IMG/VR virus record: IMGVR_UViG_3300028573_000064
Location: 1 to 21,943 of that record
Length of the DNA: 21,943 nucleotides
Reading direction: 5' to 3' (one strand)
DNA from: a virus
The position numbers were made by a program, and so were the translations under genes. The notes under the pieces are model-generated. The model was not told where the DNA came from, searched no databases, and saw only the letters and a program-made list of their open reading frames with translations. This document shows positions 1-10,064 of the stretch, piece after piece (positions within the stretch are counted from its first letter, which is position 1; each line of letters begins with the position of its first letter).

Positions 1-1
1 C

Positions 2-1168
2 GTCTACGCGATCCAGTCTTTGATGCGCCGGGTTTCCTGGTGGTTTGAGGAGAAGGACAGCCGTGGTGCCGTCTGGATGCAGGGTGTGCTGGACGACATG
101 CAGTTCTCCTGGGAGGACACGTTGGGAGAGATCCTCTCGTTCCTGGTTTACGGGTACGGCTACCACGAGATGTGTTTCAAGATCCGGTCGGGCTACAGCA
201 GCTCGCCGTCGCTGTCGTCGATGTTCAACGACGGCCAGATCGGGATTGCGAAGATTCCGTTGCGCGCCCAGGACTCGCTGTGGAAGTGGGTCTTTGACGA
301 TGTGGGCGACATCATGGGGATGATCCAGAATCCGCCTCCGGACTACCTGTTGCGCTTCATCCCACGGGAGAAGGCGTTGCATTTCCGCACCAGCATTTTC
401 AAGGACAACCCGGAAGGGCGGAGCATCCTCCGCAACGCCTACCGCTCCTGGTGGTTCGTGAAGAACATCCAGCAGATCGAGGCGATCGGTGTTGAGCGCG
501 ACCTGGCCGGTCTGCCGGTGCTGACCCCGCCCGAGGGTGTGGACATTTGGGATGCTGCAGACCCGACGATGGCGCAGATGTTTCAGCAGGCGAAGATCAC
601 GGTGTCGTCGGTCCGTCGGGACGAGCAGGAGGGTGTGGTGCTGCCGTTCGGCTGGACGCTGGAGCTGCTCTCGTCGGGCGGCTCGCGCCAGTTCCACACG
701 ACGGAGATCATCTCCCGTTACGAGACGCGGATCGCAACTTCGGTGCTGGCCGACCTGGTGATGATGGGCCAGGACAAGGTTGGCTCGTATGCGCTGTCGG
801 TGACGAAGAAGGATATGTTCTCGGCGTCGCTGGGCGGCTACCTCGACATTATCTCGTCGGTGATCAACACCCAGATGATCCCGACGCTGTGGCAGCTGAA
901 CGGCTTCAAGGATCCGATGCCGAAGCTGTGCCACGGCTCCGTCGAGACAATCGACCTCGATACGTTGGGTAACTACATCAATAGAATTGCGAAGGTTGGC
1001 GCTCCGATCGACTGGTCTACGGCGCTGCCTTGGATGAACGACCAGGCCGGTATCCCGGCTGCATCTCCCGGCTGGGACTTCACCGCGAAGCCGATGACGG
1101 GCGGCGGTGGCTTCGGGGCGGACGACTCTGCGCCGTCTGGTTCTGGCGGCGAGAACGGAAAGTCGTGA
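2..1168 (+). CDS. Portal protein, DUF935 / Mu gp29-like (5' end truncated)
   Basis: Portal ring subunit at the packaging vertex, through which DNA enters and leaves the head. The frame is open to the window edge and reads V-Y-A-I-Q-S-L before the first Met, so the true start is upstream and the TTG at 20 and ATG at 23 are internal. Features seen: an early SFLVYGYGYHEM segment typical of the family, a central PREKALHFRTSIFKDNPEGRS segment followed by aromatic-rich helix RSWWFVKNI, and an ERDLAGLPVLTPP motif. The C-terminus is Gly/Ser rich and disordered. About 388 residues are visible, somewhat short of a usual 400-500 residue portal, as expected for a truncated start. The stop overlaps the next start (GTGA), indicating translational coupling to the protease. 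Family assignment is from recalled motif patterns, not a search. Confidence 0.85.
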   Translation, partial: VYAIQSLMRRVSWWFEEKDSRGAVWMQGVLDDMQFSWEDTLGEILSFLVYGYGYHEMCFKIRSGYSSSPSLSSMFNDGQIGIAKIPLRAQDSLWKWVFDDVGDIMGMIQNPPPDYLLRFIPREKALHFRTSIFKDNPEGRSILRNAYRSWWFVKNIQQIEAIGVERDLAGLPVLTPPEGVDIWDAADPTMAQMFQQAKITVSSVRRDEQEGVVLPFGWTLELLSSGGSRQFHTTEIISRYETRIATSVLADLVMMGQDKVGSYALSVTKKDMFSASLGGYLDIISSVINTQMIPTLWQLNGFKDPMPKLCHGSVETIDLDTLGNYINRIAKVGAPIDWSTALPWMNDQAGIPAASPGWDFTAKPMTGGGGFGADDSAPSGSGGENGKS

Positions 1169-2214
1169 TCCCGCTCGACCGGGTGCGGCCACGGCCGGTC
1201 ATCGACGGCCAACTGATTGAACTGTTCAAAGGTCAGGCGAAGCCCGCCACTTTGAACCTGCGTGTTCACGGGATGCATCACGCGCCGCAGGGACAGCTGA
1301 TCTACCGGATGGAAACCCGTGACGGCCACTATGTCGGCAAGACGAACCCGACGAAGCATCGGGCGAAGAAGGGCGACATCCTCACGATCGCCGCGAACGA
1401 CTTCGCCACCGACGGTTCCGGCGACCTGGCCTGGCTGAACCCGAACGTGGTGTCGCATTACACCGACACCGCCCATTCCTGGAAGGAGCTGCAGGCTTTG
1501 GCTGGTGGCGCTGTCGTGAAAGACACCGCCCCTGGGCCTGCTGGCGACCTTCCTTCCGCCGCTGGTGATTCTGGTGCTGGTGATCTGCTGCCGAGCGAGC
1601 AGACGTTGGAGTCGATGGGTGCTGCCGCGAGCGGCGGCGATCTTCCTGTCGGACCGACGTTGAGTTCAGTCCACGTCAACCGACCTTTAAAGGACATTTC
1701 AGTTGGCTATATGGGCCGCACAAAGAAACTGCGCGTCAGCAAGGCCGACCAGGTTAAGCAGCTCGTATACGGGGTCGTGCTTGAACCGAACACGCTCGAC
1801 TCCCAGGACGACTACATGCTGCCAAATCAAGTGGAAAAAGCTGCGCACAACTATTTGAAGAAGGCTGTCCGTGGCAAGTCGTCGGTGTCGAAGCTGCAGC
1901 ATCGCAAGCCTGGTTTCTTCAAGAACAAGCCGTCGGTGGTGCCGGTCGAGTCGTTCATCGCCCCGGTGGACTTCACCTATGACGGCAAGGAGATGATCAA
2001 GAAGGGCACCTGGGTTTTGGTGTTGCATGTCGAGGACAAGCAAATCTGGAGTGACGTGATGGCGGGCAAATACACCGGCCTATCGATCGGCGGCTCCGGC
2101 ATCCGTCAGTCCTACAACGTTCCTGTCCCTTCCGACTTCATGGGTCATTTGGAGCCGGAGGATTGGGCTGCCTCGATCAACTCGCAATTCAACGTTCCTG
2201 GTTCTGGCGGGTAG
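1165..2214 (+). CDS. XkdF-type prohead protease with extra N-terminal domain and capsid-arm-like segment
   Basis: Predicted capsid maturation protease (349 residues from GTG 1165, which overlaps the portal stop; a longer open frame back to 1030 is antisupported by the portal overlap). Three parts are visible. Residues 1-100 include GKTNPTKHRAKKGDILTI and a following WLNPNV segment, reminiscent of an OB-fold from DNA ligases; this is tentative. Residues 164-183 copy the N-terminus of the major capsid protein. Residues about 190-345 match the XkdF serine protease family: LVYGVVLEPN, the AAHNYLKKA helix, ESFIAPVDF, IKKGTWVLVLHVED and TGLSIGGSG. By analogy with assemblin-fold proteases His246 (LQHRK) and Ser307 (GLSIGG) are candidate catalytic residues. 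A linker rich in Gly, Ala and Pro joins the parts. It sits between portal and scaffold, the usual site for a head protease. Confidence 0.82.
   Translation: MIPLDRVRPRPVIDGQLIELFKGQAKPATLNLRVHGMHHAPQGQLIYRMETRDGHYVGKTNPTKHRAKKGDILTIAANDFATDGSGDLAWLNPNVVSHYTDTAHSWKELQALAGGAVVKDTAPGPAGDLPSAAGDSGAGDLLPSEQTLESMGAAASGGDLPVGPTLSSVHVNRPLKDISVGYMGRTKKLRVSKADQVKQLVYGVVLEPNTLDSQDDYMLPNQVEKAAHNYLKKAVRGKSSVSKLQHRKPGFFKNKPSVVPVESFIAPVDFTYDGKEMIKKGTWVLVLHVEDKQIWSDVMAGKYTGLSIGGSGIRQSYNVPVPSDFMGHLEPEDWAASINSQFNVPGSGG
1654..1713 (+). repeat. Protease copy of the capsid N-terminal arm (residues 164-183)
   Basis: Encodes PTLSSVHVNRPLKDISVGYM. It matches residues 4-23 of the major capsid protein (4082-4141) at 15 of 20 positions without gaps. 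Only 4 of the 15 identical residues use the same codon, so the similarity is held at the protein level and is not a recent DNA duplication. Confidence 0.9.
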
Positions 2215-2219
2215 GGCTT

Positions 2220-2231
2220 AAGAACGTTCTT
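2220..2231. repeat. 12-bp perfect palindrome AAGAACGTTCTT
   Basis: A perfect inverted repeat with no spacer in the 43-base gap between the protease stop and the scaffold start. It could be a binding site or a small RNA element; there is no further evidence for a role. Confidence 0.4.
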
Positions 2232-2257
2232 TCTTCGGCTGTCGATAGATAGCCCGA

Positions 2258-3616
2258 ATGAAGCTACTTACTGACGTTGATGGGGACGAGGTTTCTCTCG
2301 TTGAGCGCGCCGCGAACCGGCGTCGCTTTTTGCTGCTGAAGGGAGAGCGAGGAAAATTGGATACTGAGCTTTCGGACATTCTGGAAATCCCGTGGGAGCG
2401 CGAAGGGTCCCTCCTGGATGCGATCCGCAAAGACGGGGTGAACGACGAGACTGTCGAGAAGGCTGTCGTTGCCGCTGTCCGTTTGCTGAAGGGCGTCGAG
2501 ATTGAGTTTTCCCCGGAGCTGGTCGAGAAGCTCGGCACAGAGCTGTACGGCCGGGTTAACCCGACGTTGAACACGACGAGTGTTTCCGGGCTTGGTCTGC
2601 TCTCCGGTTCAGCGGGCGGTGCGGCGATGGACGGTTCCGGCAGCGGAGCGGACAAGGATGGATCAGGAACTGACGGTGAGCTGATCGGCACAGGCGACGC
2701 TGGCGAGAAGGTCGCCGCCGACCATCCCGAGGGTTGCGACTGTGCTGCATGCATGGACGCGACGAAGGCTGACGGTAACGACAGCGAGGATGACGCCGAC
2801 GCCGACGACGTGCAGAAGCGTGACTTCTCCGCCGACGCACGTCGCTCCGCCGCGAACAGCGGTCAGGCGTTGCCGGACGGCTCGTTCCCGATCAAAAACA
2901 CTTCGGACCTGAAGAACGCGATTCAGGCCGTAGGGCGTGCGAAGGATCCCGGCCGTGCCAAGGCTTGGATCATTCGCAGGGCAAAGGCTCTGAATGCGAC
3001 GGGCAGCCTGCCTGATTCCTGGGCGGTCTCCAAGTCGGACGACGAGCTGGATGTAAACGACGACCAAGAAGGGGGCACAGTGGAGTTCCAGGTGCCGGTA
3101 AAGAAGGAAGACGGGGGCTGGGACTACTCAGGAGTCCCCGAGGAGGCCCGTTCGTTCTTCTCGGAGCAAATCGAGAAGGCCGACAAGATGGAGAAGGAAC
3201 TCGCGGAGGCTCGCGAGCGTCTGCAGAAGGCGGACGACACGATGAAGCATCGCGAGGCTCTCGCGAAGGCCGCGTCGCTGTCGCACGTCGCTCCCGCCGA
3301 TGACCTCGCTCCGATCCTGAAAGAGGCTGGCGAGAAGCTCGACCCGGAGTCTGTTGAGAAGCTGATGGCGCTCCTCGACAACGCCGAGACGCGGATCGCG
3401 AAGGGTGACCTCTTCACGGAGCACGGCAGCCGCGCCATGTCCGATGGCACGGATCGCTCGGACGCCTACTCGCAGCTGGTTGCGAAGGCCGACGAGATGG
3501 TGGAGAAGTCGGACAAGCCACTGTCCAAGGATCAGGCGTTTGATCGTGCACTTCGGGCGAACCCGGAGCTGTACAGCAAGTACCTGGCTGAGACTGGGAT
3601 TGGGAGGACTCCGTAA
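2258..3616 (+). CDS. Scaffold protein with XkdF-associated N-terminus and DUF6582-like domain
   Basis: Predicted internal scaffold, 452 residues. The N-terminus (residues 1-30, DVDGDEVSLVERAANRRRFLLLKG) is a motif I associate with the C-terminal part of XkdF-type proteins, so protease and scaffold appear split here. Residues 189-255 form a GQALPDGSFPI...RAKALNATGSLPDSW domain like DUF6582, common in phage head proteins. Residues about 295-340 are a charged coiled coil, and residues about 400-445 (KADEMVEKSDKPLSKDQAFDRALRANPELYSKYLAE region) form a helical end often seen in head scaffolds. The middle (about 115-185) is acidic and Gly/Ser rich, presumably disordered. ATG 2258 is chosen because it begins the conserved motif; no clear Shine-Dalgarno precedes it. 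The stop overlaps the next ATG (TAATG). Confidence 0.75.
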   Translation: MKLLTDVDGDEVSLVERAANRRRFLLLKGERGKLDTELSDILEIPWEREGSLLDAIRKDGVNDETVEKAVVAAVRLLKGVEIEFSPELVEKLGTELYGRVNPTLNTTSVSGLGLLSGSAGGAAMDGSGSGADKDGSGTDGELIGTGDAGEKVAADHPEGCDCAACMDATKADGNDSEDDADADDVQKRDFSADARRSAANSGQALPDGSFPIKNTSDLKNAIQAVGRAKDPGRAKAWIIRRAKALNATGSLPDSWAVSKSDDELDVNDDQEGGTVEFQVPVKKEDGGWDYSGVPEEARSFFSEQIEKADKMEKELAEARERLQKADDTMKHREALAKAASLSHVAPADDLAPILKEAGEKLDPESVEKLMALLDNAETRIAKGDLFTEHGSRAMSDGTDRSDAYSQLVAKADEMVEKSDKPLSKDQAFDRALRANPELYSKYLAETGIGRTP

Positions 3617-4053
3617 TGGCTGGTCCTGCTTACGGAACCAACACCGGCCAGGACTTCACTCTCCTGGCTAACACCGATCAGACGGGCAACCAGTTCAAGT
3701 TCGTCCAGCTGGCCTCCACGGGCTACCTGGTAACGGTCTCGACTGCGGGGCAGCGGGCGATCGGTGTCATGCAGGACGCTCCGGTCGGCAGCTCGTCTGC
3801 CCCGGTTGCTTCCCAGGTTCGGATGCTCGGCCCGACGAAGATCCAGGCTGGCGGCACGTTCAACGCCGGTGACCTGGTGACCTCCGACGCTTCGGGCAAG
3901 GCAGTGAAGTACACGGGCGCGACGGTCTTCACGGGCACGCCGTACACCGTTTCAGGGAGCCAGGTGCTTGGGGTAGCTCTTCAGGCAGGCGCTGCTGGTT
4001 CTGACACCGCAATCCTGTTCAACCCGTCCGGGTTGGCCGCAACAGGCGACTAA
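3616..4053 (+). CDS. Small capsid decoration-type protein (DUF2190-like)
   Basis: A 145-residue beta-rich, cysteine-free protein placed directly before the major capsid gene, where decoration or head-stabilising proteins usually sit. The pattern of short strands, AIGVMQDAPVGSSSAP and VRMLGPTKIQAGGTFNAGDLVTSDASGKAV, resembles DUF2190-type capsid cement proteins (a barrel with a 'G.a..G..v..d..Gk' loop). ATG 3616 overlaps the scaffold stop; GGGAGG lies 8 bases upstream. It would bind the outer capsid surface. The assignment rests on position and general pattern, so another small structural role is possible. Confidence 0.65.
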   Translation: MAGPAYGTNTGQDFTLLANTDQTGNQFKFVQLASTGYLVTVSTAGQRAIGVMQDAPVGSSSAPVASQVRMLGPTKIQAGGTFNAGDLVTSDASGKAVKYTGATVFTGTPYTVSGSQVLGVALQAGAAGSDTAILFNPSGLAATGD

Positions 4054-4072
4054 GGGAAAGGAGCTGAGATAA

Positions 4073-5065
4073 ATGGCAGAACCTACCCTTAGTGCTGTAC
4101 ACGTAAACCGCCCGCTGACCAACATCAGCCAGGCGTACATGCAGGACTCGACCGACTACATCGCGGACAAGATTTTCCCGGTGGTGCCGGTTCAGAAGCA
4201 GTCCGATCGTTACTTCATCTACACGAAGGGCGACTGGTTCCGCGACGAGGCAACGGAGCGTGCTCCGGGCACCGAGTCGGCTGGCGGTGGCTATTCGCTG
4301 GACAACACCCCGACGTATTACGCGCCGGTGTATGCGTTCAGCGTTGACGTTGACCCCCAGATCAGGGCCAACTCGGATGACCCGCTGAATGCGGACAGGG
4401 ACGCAACCCTGTTCATCACGCAGCGGATCATGCTGAAGCGGGAGATCCTTGTTCAGAACACCGTCATGGCTACCTCGACGTGGACGGGTTCCTCGACGGG
4501 TGGCGACATTACGCCGTCGCCCCAGTGGAACCTCGCGAACTCCACGCCGCTGGAAGACATTGAGGCCCAGATTTGGGCGATCAAGCAGACCACGGCGAAG
4601 TTCCCGAACAAGTTCATTCTCGGCCCGCGTGTGTGGGAAGTTCTCAAGAACCACGACGAGATCGTTCAGCGCATCAAGTACACCCAGCGCGGTGTGGTTA
4701 CGACCGACCTGCTGGCTTCGCTGATCGCCCCGCCTGGAGTGGACAATTTCCAGGTGATGGTCGGCGCTGCCATTCAGAACACGGCGAACCAGGGTGCGGC
4801 TGACAACTTCCAGTTCATCACTCCGACGAAGGACTGTCTGCTGCTCTATGCGGAGCCGCAGCCGGGAATCATGGTTCCGTCGGCTGGCTACATCTTCACC
4901 TGGGTTGGTTTGCTCGGCTCCGGGTCGTTCGGCTCAAGGATCTCGCAGATCCCGATGCCGTGGCTTGGGATCGGCACCGTCCGGACTGAGGCTGAGCTTG
5001 CCTTCGCCGTGAAGATCGTCGGCGCTGACCTGGGCGCGTATTTCCATAACGCGGTGTCTGCGTAA
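4073..5065 (+). CDS. Major capsid protein, HK97 fold
   Basis: 330 residues, the main shell subunit. The N-terminal arm (residues 4-23, TLSAVHVNRPLTNISQAYM) is characteristic of a family of phage capsid proteins; it is followed by the ADKIFPVVPV strand, a long E-loop region (DRYFIYTKGDWFRDEATERAPGTES), the spine helix region (TLFITQRIMLKREILVQNTVMA) and P-domain features (PNKFILGPRVWEVLKNHDEI, then a C-terminal RTEAELAFAVKIVGADLGAYFHNAV strand-helix). Length fits the family. AAAGGAG lies 9 bases before ATG 4073. It is preceded by scaffold and decoration genes and followed by a strong hairpin, as expected for the most expressed gene of the operon. The only doubt is the exact subfamily. Confidence 0.92.
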   Translation: MAEPTLSAVHVNRPLTNISQAYMQDSTDYIADKIFPVVPVQKQSDRYFIYTKGDWFRDEATERAPGTESAGGGYSLDNTPTYYAPVYAFSVDVDPQIRANSDDPLNADRDATLFITQRIMLKREILVQNTVMATSTWTGSSTGGDITPSPQWNLANSTPLEDIEAQIWAIKQTTAKFPNKFILGPRVWEVLKNHDEIVQRIKYTQRGVVTTDLLASLIAPPGVDNFQVMVGAAIQNTANQGAADNFQFITPTKDCLLLYAEPQPGIMVPSAGYIFTWVGLLGSGSFGSRISQIPMPWLGIGTVRTEAELAFAVKIVGADLGAYFHNAVSA

Positions 5066-5084
5066 GCTGGTAGCGGGGGGTAAG

Positions 5085-5108
5085 GTGGGGGCGGGCAACC
5101 GCCCCCAC
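5085..5108 (+). terminator. GC-rich hairpin after the capsid gene
   Basis: A 10-bp perfect stem (GTGGGGGCGG with CCGCCCCCAC) closed by a GCAA (GNRA) tetraloop, 20 bases after the capsid stop. There is no U tract, so it may act as a partial terminator, a processing site or a 3' stabiliser of the capsid mRNA rather than a full intrinsic terminator. The next gene's AGGAGG begins only 7 bases after the stem. Confidence 0.6.
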
Positions 5109-5128
5109 TAGACCAGGAGGAACGCCAA

Positions 5129-5494
5129 ATGCTTTCGCAATCACAGCGGGAAAGGAACTTGGACAGGTTGGAGATTCAGTATTCGTTCATTGCCATTTGG
5201 CCGCTCGATGTTGAGCATCCGATTGGCTCCGGTCAGGTTGTGCATTACGAACCCGGCGATATCGTCCCTGCTGGTGAATGGGGAGCAGCTGCACATAATT
5301 TGATGGAGATGGGCAGGATCGAGCGGCTGGCGGTTAATGTCGCTTCCCTGCAGGAGGTTCAACAGGCAGCAGAGGTTGATGAAGTAGTTGAGTACCCAGT
5401 TCATGTTGGTGCTGGTTGGTATCTGCTTTCCAACGGGGAGCGGATCCGCACGAAGGCTTTGGCAGAGCAGGCCCAAAAAGAACTAGGAGAATGA
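5129..5494 (+). CDS. Hypothetical head-region protein with GWYxLxxGERIR C-terminus
   Basis: 121 residues, not assigned to a family. It starts at ATG 5129 with an excellent AGGAGG 9 bases upstream. The N-terminal half (IWPLDVEHPIGSGQVVHYEPGDIVPAGEWG) is beta-rich; the segment around residues 54-65 is helical; and the C-terminus ends YPVHVGAGWYLLSNGERIRTKALAEQAQKEL, a 'GGGWYeL.dG.rv.GK' pattern seen at the ends of small phage structural proteins. It has no signal peptide, membrane segment or cysteine. Position directly after the capsid gene suggests a head completion or head-surface role; this is inference. Confidence 0.6.
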   Translation: MLSQSQRERNLDRLEIQYSFIAIWPLDVEHPIGSGQVVHYEPGDIVPAGEWGAAAHNLMEMGRIERLAVNVASLQEVQQAAEVDEVVEYPVHVGAGWYLLSNGERIRTKALAEQAQKELGE

Positions 5495-5495
5495 A

Positions 5496-5777
5496 ATGAG
5501 CGGTTTCGCTGAGGAATACCCGAATCAGTTCCTGGGCCTCGACACAGCTCAGAACACGAACTCGGGTGCTGTGAATGTTTTCGGATCACCGGTTCAGCTT
5601 GCAACGAACCAGGGTGCTGTCGGCATCGTTGTGAACTCCGGGGCTGGTGTGCCTGCCATCGGCGGCAACGTCGGTGACGCCTACTTCCGCACCGACTTTT
5701 CGGGTGCGAACACCTGGCTGTATCAGTGCACCGTCGCTGGCGCTGCTGGGGCCGCGACCTGGGTGGGCAAGGTTTAA
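5496..5777 (+). CDS. Small structural protein with phage-fibre-like end
   Basis: 93 residues. Good AGGAGA precedes ATG 5496, one base after the previous stop. The second half (GGNVGDAYFRTDFSGANTWLYQCTVAGAAGAATWVGKV) matches a short beta module common at the ends of phage fibre and virion surface proteins ('G..GD.Y.rtD......Y.CTvAG.aG.AtWvg'). The N-terminal half is Asn/Gly/Val rich without clear family. With the next two genes it forms a surface-protein group. Function beyond virion component is not known. Confidence 0.6.
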   Translation: MSGFAEEYPNQFLGLDTAQNTNSGAVNVFGSPVQLATNQGAVGIVVNSGAGVPAIGGNVGDAYFRTDFSGANTWLYQCTVAGAAGAATWVGKV

Positions 5778-5778
5778 G

Positions 5779-6081
5779 TTGGCGACTACTGCCGGGCAGG
5801 TTGCTGTCACTTCGGCTGCGGGGGGCACGCTGATCGTGGCTGCCCCCAACGCCAACTACGGGCAGGAGCAGGGAGGCTATCTGCTGTCGAACCGTGACGT
5901 TGCTCTGTCGAACAGCTCCGGAGCGATCGTGTATTTGGGGCCGCAGGGTGTGACGACTTCGACCGGCTATCCGTTGGCGACCTCGACGACGTTGAAGATT
6001 CAGCTGCACATCGACGAGGCGATCTACGGGATCGTTGCTTCGACCGGCTCGACAGTTTCCTTTCTCGCTTCCGGGAGTTAA
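5779..6081 (+). CDS. Small beta-rich virion surface protein
   Basis: 100 residues from TTG 5779, one base after the upstream stop; an open frame back to 5647 overlaps the previous gene and is not needed. It reads as an all-beta domain: GQVAVTSAAGGTLIVAAPN, VALSNSSGAIVYLGPQGVTTSTGYPL, then LHIDEAIYGIVASTGSTVSFLASGS. The 'vYLG..gVT...Gy.l......' followed by 'iYgi.a..gstV..l.sg' pattern is one I recognise from small phage virion proteins that accompany fibres or decorate capsids. Initiation at TTG without a strong Shine-Dalgarno suggests coupling to the gene before it. Confidence 0.6.
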   Translation: MATTAGQVAVTSAAGGTLIVAAPNANYGQEQGGYLLSNRDVALSNSSGAIVYLGPQGVTTSTGYPLATSTTLKIQLHIDEAIYGIVASTGSTVSFLASGS

Positions 6082-6084
6082 TCC

Positions 6085-8598
<2,514 letters not shown>

Positions 8599-8613
8599 TA
8601 GGAAAGGATTGAG

Positions 8614-8943
8614 ATGGCCGTTTACACACCAAAGACTCTCGTGGCCATCACGCAGCTCACCAACGCTGCCGCTGATGTGTACACGCAACCTGGCGCTACC
8701 ACGACGATCGTGCGAACGATCTGGGCGCAGGCTAACTCGTCGGGGAAGACGGTGACTGTCAGCTTCGGTGCTGACGCCGCCGCCACCCGGATCATTGACG
8801 CATTCGCTTTGACGGCGAACGTGCCTCAGCTGTGGAACGGCTGGTGGGTGATCGCGTCGGGTTCTACGTCCCACACGATCCAGGCGTTCGCTTCCGCGAA
8901 CACGGCTGTGAACATCATCATCGGTGGGTACGAGTACGCATGA
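8614..8943 (+). CDS. Small beta-sandwich-like virion protein
   Basis: 109 residues, ATG 8614 with AAAGGA 7-11 bases upstream, between the large fibre and the glycosyltransferase. Its pattern, ITQLTNAAADVYTQPGATTTIVRTIWAQANSSGKTVTVSF followed by [21 protein letters not shown], is that of a small virion protein with a long beta-sheet ('lt....lYt.P.g.tt.v..i...N.s...v.v') often present in phage surface-protein groups. No catalytic motif, signal or membrane segment. It may be a fibre-associated or capsid-decorating protein; the exact place in the particle is unknown. Its stop overlaps the next ATG. Confidence 0.6.
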   Translation: MAVYTPKTLVAITQLTNAAADVYTQPGATTTIVRTIWAQANSSGKTVTVSFGADAAATRIIDAFALTANVPQLWNGWWVIASGSTSHTIQAFASANTAVNIIIGGYEYA

Positions 8944-10064
8944 GACTTCACTTGGTTGGTCTGCCTCACACGCAGACCACGCGGGAAACAACGGTGTGTG
9001 CGTTCACAGCCAAGATCGTGAAGTTCTGCGAGATGATGGAAGACCATTACGAAATCTTCGTCTACTCGGGAGACCACAACGACGCGCCCTGCATCGAACA
9101 CATCAGCCTGGTCTCTGACCAGGAGCAGAAGCAGTGGTATGGCGAGTCTGATCCGAACAAGCTGCCGGGGGTGGCGACATGGAGTGAGACGGATCTTCCC
9201 TGGCTGATCTTCAACGGCAGGGCGATCCAGGAGATCACGAAACGGAAGATGCCTGGCGATCTGGTTCTGATCACCGGGGGCAACGCGCAACGGCTAGTGC
9301 CGCAGGCTCTGTCGGATGTGATCTGCTGTGAGTGGGCGGCAGGTTACGAGGGGATCTTCACCCCGTATGTCTGCTTCGAGTCCTACGCGTGGATGCATTA
9401 CCTGTACGGGCAGATGAAATGCGACGGCCGCCATTTCGACGCGGTGATCCCGAACTTCTTCCGTCCCGAAGATTTCTTCATGGCCGAGAAGCGGGCCGAC
9501 TATCTGCTCTACGTGGGCCGGATGATCGAACGAAAGGGTGTCAGGACGGCAGTGGAGATCGCGAACGCGACCGGACGCAAGCTGTACCTGGCCGGGTCAG
9601 GGGTGGCGTCGTCCGAGTCGGGAAAGGTGGTCTGTGACGACGGCATGGTGTTGGAGGGCGACCTTGAATACCTCGGCACCGTGGGTGCTGAGGCTCGCAA
9701 CATCCTGATGAGCCAGGCCCATGCTGTGCTGGTGCCGACCGCCTACATCGAGCCGTTCGGGGCTGTCGCTGTCGAGGCGCAGCTGTGTGGCACCCCGGCC
9801 GTGACGACCGACTTCGGTGCGTTCACGGAAACGGTTGCCCCACGGTTCCGCTTCCGCACGCTGGATCAGGCTGTGAAAGCTGTGGAGAACTGTTGCAGCT
9901 CCGTGAACTCATATGAGCTTCAGCAGGCGGCGTTGTCTAAGTTCTCTTTGGATGCCGTGGCTCCGAAGTACGTTGATTGGTTCACCCGTCTTGAATCTCT
10001 GTGGGATTATGGTTGGTACACGAACACTTCCTACGTAGAGGAGAGCAATGGGTCGCGGTCCTGA
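8940..10064 (+). CDS. GT-B glycosyltransferase, GT4-like
   Basis: 374 residues from ATG 8940 (ATGA overlap with the previous stop; a longer open frame from 8832 is out of step with the neighbour). The C-terminal Rossmann domain is clear: [15 protein letters not shown] from about residue 188, a KLYLAGSG strand-turn, [25 protein letters not shown], and the EX7E motif EPFGAVAVE (Glu271, Glu279), which binds the sugar nucleotide in retaining GT-B enzymes such as GT4. The N-terminal domain (1-180) is more divergent and would bind the acceptor. No membrane anchor is seen, so a soluble enzyme acting in the cytoplasm. It overlaps the next fibre gene by 17 bases and follows the Thr-rich fibre, which makes a virion fibre the most attractive acceptor; this is inference. 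Alternative: modification of host surface sugars. Confidence 0.88.
   Translation: MRLHLVGLPHTQTTRETTVCAFTAKIVKFCEMMEDHYEIFVYSGDHNDAPCIEHISLVSDQEQKQWYGESDPNKLPGVATWSETDLPWLIFNGRAIQEITKRKMPGDLVLITGGNAQRLVPQALSDVICCEWAAGYEGIFTPYVCFESYAWMHYLYGQMKCDGRHFDAVIPNFFRPEDFFMAEKRADYLLYVGRMIERKGVRTAVEIANATGRKLYLAGSGVASSESGKVVCDDGMVLEGDLEYLGTVGAEARNILMSQAHAVLVPTAYIEPFGAVAVEAQLCGTPAVTTDFGAFTETVAPRFRFRTLDQAVKAVENCCSSVNSYELQQAALSKFSLDAVAPKYVDWFTRLESLWDYGWYTNTSYVEESNGSRS

Noticed and set aside
1030-1164. Longer N-terminus for the protease
   Set aside because: Overlaps the portal C-terminus; GTG 1165 gives a normal coupled start.
5647-5778. Longer N-terminus for the 100-residue surface protein
   Set aside because: It lies entirely within the previous gene in another frame; TTG 5779 follows that gene's stop directly.
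8832-8939. Longer N-terminus for the glycosyltransferase
   Set aside because: It would overlap the previous gene by more than 100 bases; the conserved start [12 protein letters not shown] begins at the ATGA overlap at 8940.
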